The notes beneath the pieces are model-generated. The model saw nothing but the letters and a program-made list of their open reading frames with translations, had not been told where the DNA came from and did not search any database. The position numbers were made by a program, and so were the translations under genes. Positions 6,223-13,178 of a stretch of DNA of 43,311 nucleotides are shown here, one piece after another. Each line of letters opens with the position of its first letter. The first letter of the stretch is position 1. Where the stretch lies: the IMG/VR virus record IMGVR_UViG_3300025978_000013, positions 1-43,311 of that record, one strand, 5' to 3'. Source of the DNA: a virus.

Positions 6223-6810
6223 ATGACAACAATTCTGATCATCAGCCTTGCGCTAAATATCGTTCTTGCCGCCGCCGTCAAAACACTTGGAACCACTCAC
6301 TTCGGCACATTGTCGCCTGTCTTTACTCACGCGTACCTGCACCTACTCTCTGCCCTGCGTATCCCCTGCTCGGTTATCGTCTATGACATTCGCAAGATGC
6401 ACGAACTTAACGCCGTATTCGGTTACAGCAATAATAACCGTGACCTGATTCCGCGCCTGACCAAAGTCCGCCGCAGTCGTGGCGATTTGGTTGGGCAGTA
6501 CGGCGGTGATGAATTCGTTGTAATCGCAACGGCTCACGCCGGAAAAACAATCGCGCGGCGCATCATAGCGAGAGCGAAAGAAATCACGCAGAGCATGACG
6601 TTGGCACAGCGCCTTGAATTAAGCACGCGTACCGCCGGAATTGTTGACGGGTTGCACATCGCCCTGGCCTGCGAAGATTACACGCGGGACGCACTCAAAA
6701 CAGCGGCGGCGTTGGTTGACGAAACCGAACGGCTGAAAGAGTCCGGCGCAAGGCAAACTGGAAACCGCGCTACAACCGGCAATATTGGAACGCTTATTTC
6801 TGGACTATAG
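6223..6810 (+). CDS. Membrane-anchored GGDEF-domain protein (diguanylate cyclase-like), 195 aa
   Basis: ATG 6223 with AAGGAG upstream. Residues 3-20 are a membrane helix. The GGDEF fold follows: the metal aspartate D55 in YDIRKMHELN, guanine-contact N63, and an intact GGDEF signature at 94-98 (GQYGGDEFVV). Active members join two GTP into cyclic di-GMP, which steers motility, pili and biofilm. Departures from the canon: the residue aligned with the second guanine-binding Asp is Asn (N72), and the RxxD inhibitory site five residues before GGDEF reads SRGD, so product feedback should be lost. The domain is compact and has no sensor. Whether it makes c-di-GMP, binds it, or has another nucleotide role is open. 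Confidence 0.8.
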   Translation: MTTILIISLALNIVLAAAVKTLGTTHFGTLSPVFTHAYLHLLSALRIPCSVIVYDIRKMHELNAVFGYSNNNRDLIPRLTKVRRSRGDLVGQYGGDEFVVIATAHAGKTIARRIIARAKEITQSMTLAQRLELSTRTAGIVDGLHIALACEDYTRDALKTAAALVDETERLKESGARQTGNRATTGNIGTLISGL

Positions 6811-6821
6811 AAAGGGTAACA

Positions 6822-7103
6822 ATGACACTCAACGAAATCTTGCAAACAATGGGTGACGCAGGAAGCCACCTTGTAATCCAGCAGACATCCGGCGAGAACC
6901 AGGCCACCGAAATTATCAGCCGCGCAATGGACGAACTGGTAGAACAGAGCGCAGAAAAAGACGCCCTATATCGAGCCTTGAACGATTTGTTTATGGCGTG
7001 TTCGCGACTAACTATCGAATCAATGGATGATCTTTCAGCAGAAATTGAGCAAGCAAGCAAGGCGCTATCTGAATACAGTGCCTTAAGACCAGAAGATTTA
7101 TGA
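6822..7103 (+). CDS. Unknown helical protein, 93 aa
   Basis: ATG 6822 is 11 bases after the GGDEF stop, with AAAGGG ahead. Helical and acidic (EIISRAMDELVEQSAEKDALYRALNDL), with a second helix at the C-terminus. Its stop overlaps the next ATG. No family recognised; cotranscription with the GGDEF gene is likely. Confidence 0.65.
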   Translation: MTLNEILQTMGDAGSHLVIQQTSGENQATEIISRAMDELVEQSAEKDALYRALNDLFMACSRLTIESMDDLSAEIEQASKALSEYSALRPEDL

Positions 7104-7321
7104 CATATCGCATTTGCGCCTTATCCGACCAAGAGCGTGCCGCGTTGGCTGTCATCCCTGATGACCATGCACACAAGTGGGGTATGTGGTTCACAGATGA
7201 CCCGGGCCCAGGGATTATCTCGGACAGGTGCAAGCGCGTCTGCAAATGCGGCGCGTATCAGGTCTCCCACCGAACGCCATGGGGCACGCTGAAATCAGAG
7301 CCGCGCACCGTGATGCTGTAA
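7100..7321 (+). CDS. Small Cys-containing protein, 73 aa
   Basis: ATG 7100 overlaps the upstream stop. Residues 41-51 contain DRCKRVCKCG, a possible metal knuckle with His residues nearby (HAHKW). No family recognised. Ends 24 bases before the next gene. Confidence 0.6.
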   Translation: MTYRICALSDQERAALAVIPDDHAHKWGMWFTDDPGPGIISDRCKRVCKCGAYQVSHRTPWGTLKSEPRTVML

Positions 7322-7345
7322 TCAGTAAAGAATTGGAAACTTGAA

Positions 7346-7642
7346 ATGAGCCAAAACACTCCCGAACGTCACGAAGTCAGAATCCTAATATCCGACGAAG
7401 TATATGACTTTCTAGTCCTATCGACCGGCAAGAAAGCACCCGGCGACGCCGTGCGCGCTTATATTGACAAGCATATCGCAGCCGAGTCAAAAGCCAGCAT
7501 GAGTGATGAGCGGGTAATCCGCTGGAATGAGCGCCGCCACGCTGATGGCTTGATAGCGTATTACTCCAAACGGATGAAAATCGACTACGCCAATAGCCCA
7601 GAAATCAAAAAGGCAACGGCCGAATCGCTGGCCTATTTGTGA
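7346..7642 (+). CDS. Unknown protein, 98 aa
   Basis: Start ATG 7346. The N-terminal half has an ISDEVYDFLVLSTGKK strand-helix pattern and an amphipathic helix that could belong to a ribbon-helix-helix fold. The second half is helical and basic. It is the last gene before the 412-bp noncoding stretch. Function not recognised. Confidence 0.6.
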   Translation: MSQNTPERHEVRILISDEVYDFLVLSTGKKAPGDAVRAYIDKHIAAESKASMSDERVIRWNERRHADGLIAYYSKRMKIDYANSPEIKKATAESLAYL

Positions 7643-7662
7643 CCGATAACAAATATCACCCC

Positions 7663-7689
7663 TTGACATAGGGCGATTTGTTGTACAAT
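7663..7689 (+). promoter_or_regulatory. Predicted promoter of the 7.7-kb structured RNA
   Basis: TTGACA (7663-7668) and TACAAT (7684-7689) with a 15-bp spacer, two short of the optimum. It lies just after a gene end and at the head of a noncoding region, so it probably begins a new transcript. Confidence 0.6.
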
Positions 7690-7695
7690 AGATCA

Positions 7696-7965
7696 GGTTA
7701 GCGGGTTGACCCGTCACAAGCGGGACACGATGCTAACCGAAAAATACATTGCGGGTGGAGGGCAAGGCGTCCTATCAGGCCCATAACCTGAAAAAGCAGA
7801 TTTCGATTATCTGACCCGCAACAACCTTTATCAGATTAGTGGATAGCATGTATCGGGTCTGACGAAATGCAAATACAGTCTGCTTGGAAGTTGCAACCGG
7901 GTATCAATGCAGGCCGCCAACGTTGCAAGCGGTAAAGTTGCAAGCCGGAAAACGTAACCGGCACG
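7696..7965 (+). ncRNA. Candidate structured noncoding RNA / long leader
   Basis: This 412-bp gap has no convincing gene. Starting six bases after a promoter it shows nested pairing. GGTTAGC (7696-7702) pairs with GCTAACC (7732-7738) enclosing CCCG/CGGG. GCGGGT (7751-7756) pairs with ACCCGC (7814-7819) enclosing GGGC/GCCC and CAGAT/ATCTG. GTTGCAA then occurs three times between about 7885 and 7945, each followed by a CGG-type run. I do not recognise a known riboswitch, ribozyme or intron core. It could be a free ncRNA or a regulatory leader for the gene at 8055. Confidence 0.5.
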
Positions 7966-8007
7966 ATATTATAAATTTATTTTGTGCTACGTGGCCTAGC
8001 ACGTCAG

Positions 8008-8035
8008 CGGGCCGTCTCGCCAGAGCAGGGACGGC
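8008..8035 (+). repeat. Leader hairpin, copy 1
   Basis: GGGCCGTCTCGCCAGAGCA followed by GGGACGGC; GCCGTC (8011-8016) pairs with GACGGC (8030-8035). The 19-base 5' part recurs identically before the gene at 8320. A second small stem, GTGCTA/TAGCAC, lies immediately upstream. Confidence 0.75.
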
Positions 8036-8054
8036 AAAGGAAAGGAACGAGACG

Positions 8055-8258
8055 ATGAGCGCAATACAAGAAATGATTGAACGGCTAGTAAGCGATAATT
8101 ACTCTATTCACTTTCGTAAACATCTGGGTAATTACATCGTAACAGTGACCGACAAATCTAATGGCGCTGTTGAGGAAGTAGCACGCGCAGAAAGCCAAAT
8201 TCTAGACGATGCAATTGCCGAAGCATTCGAGACAACCCCGGAAAGATGCACACGGTAG
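8055..8258 (+). CDS. Unknown small protein, 67 aa
   Basis: ATG 8055 preceded by AAAGGAACGAG. Alpha/beta protein (MIERLVSDNYSIHFRKHLGNYIVTVTDK) with a helical acidic C-terminus. It follows the structured RNA and a duplicated leader hairpin, so it is probably expressed under RNA-level control. Longer in-frame upstream extension would run through the structured RNA and is rejected. Confidence 0.6.
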   Translation: MSAIQEMIERLVSDNYSIHFRKHLGNYIVTVTDKSNGAVEEVARAESQILDDAIAEAFETTPERCTR

Positions 8259-8277
8259 AAGTTCCCGCTTGACACTT

Positions 8278-8305
8278 TGGGCCGTCTCGCCAGAGCACGG
8301 ACGGC
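8278..8305 (+). repeat. Leader hairpin, copy 2
   Basis: Same 19 bases as copy 1 (GGGCCGTCTCGCCAGAGCA), with GCCGTC (8281-8286) pairing with GACGGC (8300-8305). It stands directly before the AAGGATAAG ribosome site of the gene at 8320. Confidence 0.75.
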
Positions 8306-8319
8306 GCAAGGATAAGACG

Positions 8320-8577
8320 ATGAGCCAACATAAAATCATACGAACGACTGTCCATCACCCAGATACGGAGATTGTCGAAAAAGAGACGCATAACGGATTA
8401 ACGCTTACATCTTCCCGCTGTTATACAGATTGCCGAACGCTCAACCAGGCATTTCGGCTGGCCAAGAAATTACATGCGCCAGGGATTGAGCAGGTATACC
8501 GGAATCGTAGCGGGAAAATATCGGCGCGGATTTGGGAACGAACAATGAAAGATGGCACGGCGCAAACTCCAGCTTGA
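8320..8577 (+). CDS. Unknown protein, 85 aa
   Basis: ATG 8320 with AAGGAT upstream. The sequence has beta strands then a basic helix (LNQAFRLAKKLHAPGIEQVYRNRSGKISARIW). No family recognised. Its last codons contain the -35 element of the next promoter. Confidence 0.6.
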   Translation: MSQHKIIRTTVHHPDTEIVEKETHNGLTLTSSRCYTDCRTLNQAFRLAKKLHAPGIEQVYRNRSGKISARIWERTMKDGTAQTPA

Positions 8578-8601
8578 CTTTTTCGGCGGATTGCATATAA
8601 T
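8574..8601 (+). promoter_or_regulatory. Predicted strong promoter before the nuclease leader
   Basis: TTGACT (8574-8579), 16-bp spacer, perfect TATAAT (8596-8601). The 120-200 nt downstream are noncoding and highly structured. Confidence 0.7.
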
Positions 8602-8686
8602 AAAAAGCGTAAGACGGGTTACACCAAACCCTTAGAACCTTAGACATAGCGCAAGCCAAAAGCGCAAAACCGAGTAATCGCTAGAC

Positions 8687-8794
8687 ATCCCTTGTGGATA
8701 TTTCTCAGCGGTTGACATTGGTTACTCATGCGGGTGGTGCCGCAAGAGTTTCTTTTGGCAACCGGTCAGCCGTTGAGAAATGTTTACAAGGGAT
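8687..8794 (+). other. Long imperfect hairpin over the nuclease leader
   Basis: ATCCCTTGT (8687-8695) pairs with ACAAGGGAT (8786-8794). ATTTCTCAGCGGTTGAC (8700-8716) pairs with GTCAGCCGTTGAGAAAT (8765-8781), 17 positions with two G-U wobbles. Inside, GGTT/AACC, ACTC/GAGT and GCGG/CCGC continue the stem to a GTGGTG loop. The structure contains the ATG at 8728 and buries the AAGGGA that precedes the ATG at 8806. Confidence 0.75.
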
Positions 8795-8805
8795 TTTTTG
8801 CTACT

Positions 8806-9417
8806 ATGGGCGCTTACAGCAAATTGCACAATTACGCAGCAAGAAAACTGCGAAATAGCCTGCCAGGGGTTCGAGTTATGGAAAACTATCATCCAGACTG
8901 GCTATTGTCGCCAACCGGGACGAGGATGGAACTAGATATTTTTATTCCCGATATAAACACAGCTATAGAGATTCAGGGGGAACAGCACTTTAGTTTTATA
9001 GGATTTTTTCACAAAACCTATGCCGATTTTGAAAAACAAAAAGAATACGACAAAGAAAAGAAAAATCTTTGTTATGGTGCTAATGTAAAATTATTAGAAG
9101 TATGCTCAGAAAAGGATGCCGATATTGTCGCTTACGAACTAGAAGAAAAATATAATAAATCCAGACCTAAATATTTTTATCAGGCGGACGATGAGTATAG
9201 AAAAAAGCGAGAGACTCGGAATGCGCCAAATCCAGAAGGAAACCGAAAAACGAGAAAGGCTCTATGGAACGCAACGGATGAAGCCGCAGGAAAAAGACTA
9301 AAATCTTTAGTAGAAAAAGTGAGAAAATACGAAGCCGGAGAGCTTCTCGAAAAACCGGAAAAAGTAAAAAAGTGGAAACTCGTAATTCAAAACAATGGGT
9401 ATCTTGTAGAAGATTAG
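8806..9417 (+). CDS. Vsr-like / homing-type nuclease, 203 aa
   Basis: The frame is open from ATG 8728, but those 26 codons lie inside a long RNA hairpin and have no ribosome site, so I prefer ATG 8806 (AAGGGA 12 bases ahead). The core reads ELDIFIPDINTAIEIQGEQHF, then F...QKEYDKEKKNLC. This is the signature of a PD-(D/E)xK/Vsr-fold endonuclease domain common in phage homing enzymes; likely active-site residues are the Asp of ELD, the E-x-Q pair and the His. The C-terminal third is Lys/Glu-rich and helical. The gene is clearly more AT-rich than its neighbours, which suggests recent transfer. Its target is unknown. Confidence 0.65.
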   Translation: MGAYSKLHNYAARKLRNSLPGVRVMENYHPDWLLSPTGTRMELDIFIPDINTAIEIQGEQHFSFIGFFHKTYADFEKQKEYDKEKKNLCYGANVKLLEVCSEKDADIVAYELEEKYNKSRPKYFYQADDEYRKKRETRNAPNPEGNRKTRKALWNATDEAAGKRLKSLVEKVRKYEAGELLEKPEKVKKWKLVIQNNGYLVED

Positions 9418-9462
9418 CATAACTACCCAAAAGCAAAGGTGATTTTTATTCTCGGGTGAAAT

Positions 9463-9654
9463 ATGGCAGAGCTTGGTTTTTCTTGCGGTAAAAAATGTCC
9501 AACGTGTAACGAACCGGTATCACTGGATGCGCAGGGCCGTTACACGTGTTTCTCTTGCGGCGGGTTTGTTCGGATTGACCAAGAAAAAAGCGCAGAGAAA
9601 GTATCGGCTATTCAGCCGCCATTATTCAAAACCGGCTGGGGGATTCCGTCATGA
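9463..9654 (+). CDS. Zinc-ribbon protein, 63 aa
   Basis: ATG 9463. Cysteines at CPTC and CFSCGG form a classic two-knuckle zinc ribbon (residues about 12-33), followed by a flexible tail. The stop overlaps the ATG of the VirE-type helicase. Such a ribbon could load or guide the helicase, or contact the primase; this is inferred from position. Confidence 0.75.
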   Translation: MAELGFSCGKKCPTCNEPVSLDAQGRYTCFSCGGFVRIDQEKSAEKVSAIQPPLFKTGWGIPS

Positions 9655-11042
9655 ATAAATTCTCAGATGATTTTACGCTGGCAATGCACCAGCTATTAAC
9701 TGGAGTATCGGTCGAAGAAATAACAGCGCCAAATGGAAATAGCGCCGAATGGGAACGGGAACTATTCAACGATATAAAAAGCGCGCCATCAAATAAGCGA
9801 TTATCTATCTATCATCAAAAAACATTCAGTATGATAGACAAGCCGGAATTAGATCGGTCTATATTCAACCCGCCCGCCAAAGTTGCTAAAGTTGAATATA
9901 TCGGAAAGAAAGAAGAATCGGCTTTCAAGGCGGCAAACTATGTAGATGTCCTGAAACGGCTTGGATATGAATTTAGACAATGCGATCTAGATGACTCCAT
10001 TGAAGTAAACAAACAGTCTATCTCGGATACGGTAGAGGCCGAAATTAGGGCGCGCGCGCGTGATATTGGCTTGAATCGTCTTGCCTATCTCCGAGACGCC
10101 TATATCATGGAAGCTGCGAAAAATCACTACAACCCGATTATCGATTACCTGACATCGTTGCAGTGGGACGGCGTAGACTGGATCACAACCCTGGCGTGCC
10201 ATTTGGTTGACGAACATGATCTAATGCCTATCCTTTTACGGCGCTGGTTAATTGGCGCTGTTGCCCGAGTTTTTGAAGAAACTCAGAATAGAATGCTTGT
10301 CCTTGATGGTAGGCAGGGTATAGGAAAATCCCGCTTTGTTTCCTGGCTGGCATCACCACTGACGCACCACTTTCACGAGGGTGAAATCAGAACAGATGAT
10401 AAAGACTTCAAAATCCTTTTGTCGAATACCTGGATATGGGAAGTATCAGAGCTGGGGAGCACTATCAAGCGCAGCGACGTGGAGGCCCTGAAATCTTTCC
10501 TTACTACGATCCGGGTGAAGGTACGCGCTCCGTTTCAGCGTAATCCAATTGATAAAAAAGCCATCACGTCATTTATCGGAACTGTCAATAACATCGGCGG
10601 GGTACTGAATGACGCCAGCGGAAACCGGCGCTTTATGGCTACAACCCTGCTAAACATCGATTTTGATTATGTAAAAATCGATGTCAACCAGGTTTGGGCG
10701 CAAGCCGTCGCGCTTTATAAAAGCGGTGAAACTTGGCAGATCGAGGGCTCCGAGCGGGAACTGGTAGACGAAGCGAATAAGAAATACGAAACCGAAAATC
10801 CAGTAATCGATTTGCTCAGAAAGAATTTCGAGATTGACGCAAGCCGCGAGGATTGGTTTGTTTCCACCCTGCGATTGGTAGAAGTCCTGCATGAGAACGG
10901 CTGGGGAAGCCATAACCCAACCGGGGAATCGATGATGATTGCCACTGCTTGCAAATCTCTTGACATCAAAAAAGCCTACCAGATGAGCAAGGAAAAGGTT
11001 TTGCAGCGGGGTTATAGTGGAATCCGGGCCAAAATGCCCTGA
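9651..11042 (+). CDS. VirE-type (DUF5906-like) replicative helicase, 463 aa
   Basis: ATG 9651 overlaps the zinc-ribbon stop. After an N-terminal region of about 150 residues comes the VirE/primase-associated ATPase: YLTSLQWDGVDWI, Walker A GRQGIGKS near residue 220, a Walker B-like TWIWEVSELGS near 262, and the conserved FIGTVNN and GNRRFMATT motifs. These proteins are superfamily-3-like helicases partnered with a primase-polymerase. The iteron cluster right after the gene and the prim-pol beyond it make a compact replication module. High confidence in family, moderate in the exact role. Confidence 0.88.
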   Translation: MNKFSDDFTLAMHQLLTGVSVEEITAPNGNSAEWERELFNDIKSAPSNKRLSIYHQKTFSMIDKPELDRSIFNPPAKVAKVEYIGKKEESAFKAANYVDVLKRLGYEFRQCDLDDSIEVNKQSISDTVEAEIRARARDIGLNRLAYLRDAYIMEAAKNHYNPIIDYLTSLQWDGVDWITTLACHLVDEHDLMPILLRRWLIGAVARVFEETQNRMLVLDGRQGIGKSRFVSWLASPLTHHFHEGEIRTDDKDFKILLSNTWIWEVSELGSTIKRSDVEALKSFLTTIRVKVRAPFQRNPIDKKAITSFIGTVNNIGGVLNDASGNRRFMATTLLNIDFDYVKIDVNQVWAQAVALYKSGETWQIEGSERELVDEANKKYETENPVIDLLRKNFEIDASREDWFVSTLRLVEVLHENGWGSHNPTGESMMIATACKSLDIKKAYQMSKEKVLQRGYSGIRAKMP

Positions 11043-11043
11043 A

Positions 11044-11244
11044 TTAATCAACCTTAATCAACTATCAAAAGTATAGTTGATTAAGAAAAACGACCTTTTT
11101 TAATCCATTACTATGAAGAAACTACCATATGAGCGCAGCACGTTAATCAACTTAATCAACTTAATCAACCTTTTAATTAAACTAAAAATTAATTAATATC
11201 ATCCCTTAATGAAAATGGATGATTAAGTTGATCAGGTTGATTAA
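11044..11244. other. Candidate replication origin with iterons
   Basis: Noncoding 219-bp gap between helicase and primase. The 9-mer TTAATCAAC occurs at 11044, 11054, 11143, 11152 and 11161, the last three in perfect tandem. Its complement GTTGATTAA occurs at 11076 and 11236, and degenerate copies at 11227 and 11218 complete a reverse tandem triple. The interval 11170-11210 is extremely AT-rich (TTTTAATTAA, AATTAATTAA), suiting an unwinding element. Iterons plus an AT-rich segment between replication genes is the standard layout of an origin; no initiator other than the helicase or prim-pol was recognised. Confidence 0.75.
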
Positions 11245-11261
11245 TGGAAAGGGAATAGACG

Positions 11262-12131
11262 ATGAAAAATATGCTAAATTTTGCTCTTGAATACGCGGCT
11301 CGGGGCTGGTTTATTTTTCCCTGTCGTGAAAAGGACGGTTTGTTATGGCAAGATGAGAAGGGAAAGCTACATCTTCCAAAAGCAAAAAGCCCATATATTA
11401 AGCAGGGGTTACTGAACGCCAGTAAAGACCCGGCACAAATCCGTGCTTGGTGGGGTAAGTTTCCGTCCGCCGCGATAGGCTGTAACTGTGGCATGTCTGG
11501 CCTATTTGCCTTTGACCTAGATGTCAAAGATGGCCGCGATGGTCACGGCAATTTTTTAGCCCTTGAGATTGATACCGCCGGAACGCTGATGACAATGACT
11601 CCCTCGGGGGGATTGCATATTATTTATACCGGTAGCGGTAAATCATCGTCTAATTCGGTGACAGGGGTTGATACGCGCGGGCAGGGTGGTTATATTATTC
11701 TTCCCCCATCTGAGATATTTCAAAAGGGGGTATATGAGGCAATAGGCAATTGGTCAATCGTTCCCGCCGCTCTTGACCCAGAAGTTATCAAGCGGCTATT
11801 CCCCGAAAATATGCCAGCCAGAACAAGTAAGGATTACCCGGTTTTGTCCCCATCAGAACAGGTGACGCGTGTTCAAAAAGCCCTCGACGCCCTTGACCCG
11901 GCCCGCGCCGCTACCTATTCCGAATGGATTCGGGTAGGGATGGCCCTGGCTGATTTAGGGAATGACGGCCTTTCGCTGTGGCATCGCTTTTCTGCTCGTT
12001 GCCCAGAAAAATATAATCCCGCTGAGTTAGATGCAAAATGGGAAACGTTCCGCGCCGGTAGCGGCCTTACTATCGGAACCGTTTTTTATTACGCCAGCCA
12101 GGATAACCCTGCTTGGTTTAAGAGAGCATAG
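11262..12131 (+). CDS. Primase-polymerase (prim-pol) with PriCT domain, 289 aa
   Basis: ATG 11262 preceded by GGAAAGGGAA. The N-terminal archaeo-eukaryotic primase fold is visible: FALEYAARGWFIFPC, the AWWGKFPSAAIG motif, the catalytic FAFDLDVKDG (DxD, about residues 84-87), SGGLHIIYTG and GVDTRGQGGYIILPPS. A PriCT-type helical domain follows at about 205-275 (YSEWIRVGMALADLG...WETFRAG). Such enzymes make primers and can extend them. No separate DNA polymerase was seen, so the host replicase is probably used. Confidence 0.9.
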   Translation: MKNMLNFALEYAARGWFIFPCREKDGLLWQDEKGKLHLPKAKSPYIKQGLLNASKDPAQIRAWWGKFPSAAIGCNCGMSGLFAFDLDVKDGRDGHGNFLALEIDTAGTLMTMTPSGGLHIIYTGSGKSSSNSVTGVDTRGQGGYIILPPSEIFQKGVYEAIGNWSIVPAALDPEVIKRLFPENMPARTSKDYPVLSPSEQVTRVQKALDALDPARAATYSEWIRVGMALADLGNDGLSLWHRFSARCPEKYNPAELDAKWETFRAGSGLTIGTVFYYASQDNPAWFKRA

Positions 12132-12161
12132 CCTGGCCCGCGCCTGAAAGGGTGAGACGAG

Positions 12162-12281
12162 ATGAACGAAGCAATTGACGAAATTATCCAGAAGATGCAA
12201 GACGGCTGGGCCGCATGGATTGAACCAAAGGTATGGCTAAATGAAAAACAAAATAAGCAAAACCAATCAAGCGGCAATTGA
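12162..12281 (+). CDS. Small protein, 39 aa
   Basis: ATG 12162 with AGGGTGAGACGAG upstream. Acidic helix then Trp-rich middle (MQDGWAAWIEPKVW) and a Gln/Asn-rich tail. It overlaps the start of the next gene by 41 bp, which weakens the last third. No function recognised. Confidence 0.45.
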   Translation: MNEAIDEIIQKMQDGWAAWIEPKVWLNEKQNKQNQSSGN

Positions 12282-12468
12282 AGCCCTCCGCAGACAAATC
12301 CAGCCTATCGCGTTTGATGCGAATATATACGACAGGGGCATAGGCGATTACCCCCACGCGGAAAATTGCTCGAATAAACGCAAGGCGCTACTGGCTGCGA
12401 TTGTGGAATTGCAAGGAATGCCCGCCACAACTGTAAAAAAGATTGACGAGCAACCGAAATTATTTTGA
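12241..12468 (+). CDS. Unknown protein, 75 aa
   Basis: ATG 12241. N-terminal basic helix (KISKTNQAAIEALRRQ), a middle loop with DRGIGDYPHAENC, and a C-terminal Lys-rich segment. It is placed between prim-pol and a zinc-knuckle gene. No family recognised. Confidence 0.6.
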   Translation: MKNKISKTNQAAIEALRRQIQPIAFDANIYDRGIGDYPHAENCSNKRKALLAAIVELQGMPATTVKKIDEQPKLF

Positions 12469-12478
12469 AAGGGACATC

Positions 12479-12760
12479 ATGAAACATTGCCTAGACTGTG
12501 CCATGCCGCCATATAGCCCACACGCGGCCCGCTGCCGCGAACACGCCGAAGCCGCCCGCCATGCGCAACAGATCGCGTACAATCGCGGCAAGCGCAAGCG
12601 AGACACCGAGAAATGGCGCGCGCTGGAGGCAGAAGTCAAGGCGTCATTATCTCCGGTTACAGAGCCGCGCAAGAGCAGGCCGGAGCCGTGGGAGAAACGC
12701 CGTCAAAAGATTCTGGCGTGCGTCGAACCAGGTAGCAAGCGGTATAGGCCGCGCGGGTGA
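12479..12760 (+). CDS. Basic Cys/His protein, 93 aa, possibly frameshifted at its end
   Basis: ATG 12479 with AAAGGGACATC upstream. The N-terminus has CLDCAMPPYSPHAARCREH, a plausible zinc knuckle, followed by a long basic helix (RGKRKRDTEKWRALEAEVKA). The frame ends at TGA 12758-12760. In the +1 frame, coding-like sequence continues from there to 12869 with no start codon of its own. The true product may be about 130 residues. Confidence 0.6.
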   Translation: MKHCLDCAMPPYSPHAARCREHAEAARHAQQIAYNRGKRKRDTEKWRALEAEVKASLSPVTEPRKSRPEPWEKRRQKILACVEPGSKRYRPRG

Positions 12761-12869
12761 GTTCGCCCGCTGGATTATTCTCGACTGCGGCGACCCAGCG
12801 CCAAAGTTCGAGAACTGGCAAGAAATGCTGGAATGGATACGTAAAGAATTTGGAGAAGGTGAAAAATGA
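12759..12869 (+). pseudogene. Orphan C-terminal reading frame (+1 relative to the 93-aa gene)
   Basis: Reads EFARWIILDCGDPAPKF... to a TGA that overlaps the next ATG (ATGA at 12866), exactly as real genes in this operon end. There is no ATG, GTG or TTG in frame near its beginning. Either a +1 frameshift at CGC-GGG-TGA fuses it to the 93-aa protein, or one base is wrong or lost here. Confidence 0.45.
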
Positions 12870-13177
12870 CTATTTCATTCGAAGAATATTGGGTAAAAGC
12901 AGCGCCGAAGTTTGGCGGAGATATGGCATCTATCCGTGCGCAAGATACTAAAGAAGCTGCTCGCAACGCCTGGGTAACGTGCCAAAATCAGTACGGAAGA
13001 ATCCACAACAATTGGTTTTATCTCAAGAAATTACTGGACGATCTGGGGGACTTCTTGGATGATATTGAAATAGACTTTTCTAAATTCGAATGGGATGATG
13101 CTGACGCCAAAGAAGTATGGAAAGAATGGCGTGATAGATACGTCCGCAGACCAAAAACAATAGAGCAAGGTCGATAG
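12866..13177 (+). CDS. Unknown acidic protein, 103 aa
   Basis: ATG 12866 follows GGAGAAGG. Strongly acidic with aromatic residues (LLDDLGDFLDDIEIDFSKFEWDDADAKEVW), the charge pattern of DNA-mimic or partner-binding proteins. Ends in a basic tail. Family not recognised. Confidence 0.65.
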   Translation: MTISFEEYWVKAAPKFGGDMASIRAQDTKEAARNAWVTCQNQYGRIHNNWFYLKKLLDDLGDFLDDIEIDFSKFEWDDADAKEVWKEWRDRYVRRPKTIEQGR

Positions 13178-13178
13178 T

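Noticed and set aside
8700-8800. Hammerhead ribozyme or group I intron around the nuclease gene
   Set aside because: A CTGACGA string occurs near 7860, but the matching GAAA and stems are absent, and no split gene flanks the nuclease.
11041-11260. CRISPR-like array at the TTAATCAAC repeats
   Set aside because: The repeats are 9 bp, adjacent or mirrored, with no unique spacers of constant length; iterons explain them.
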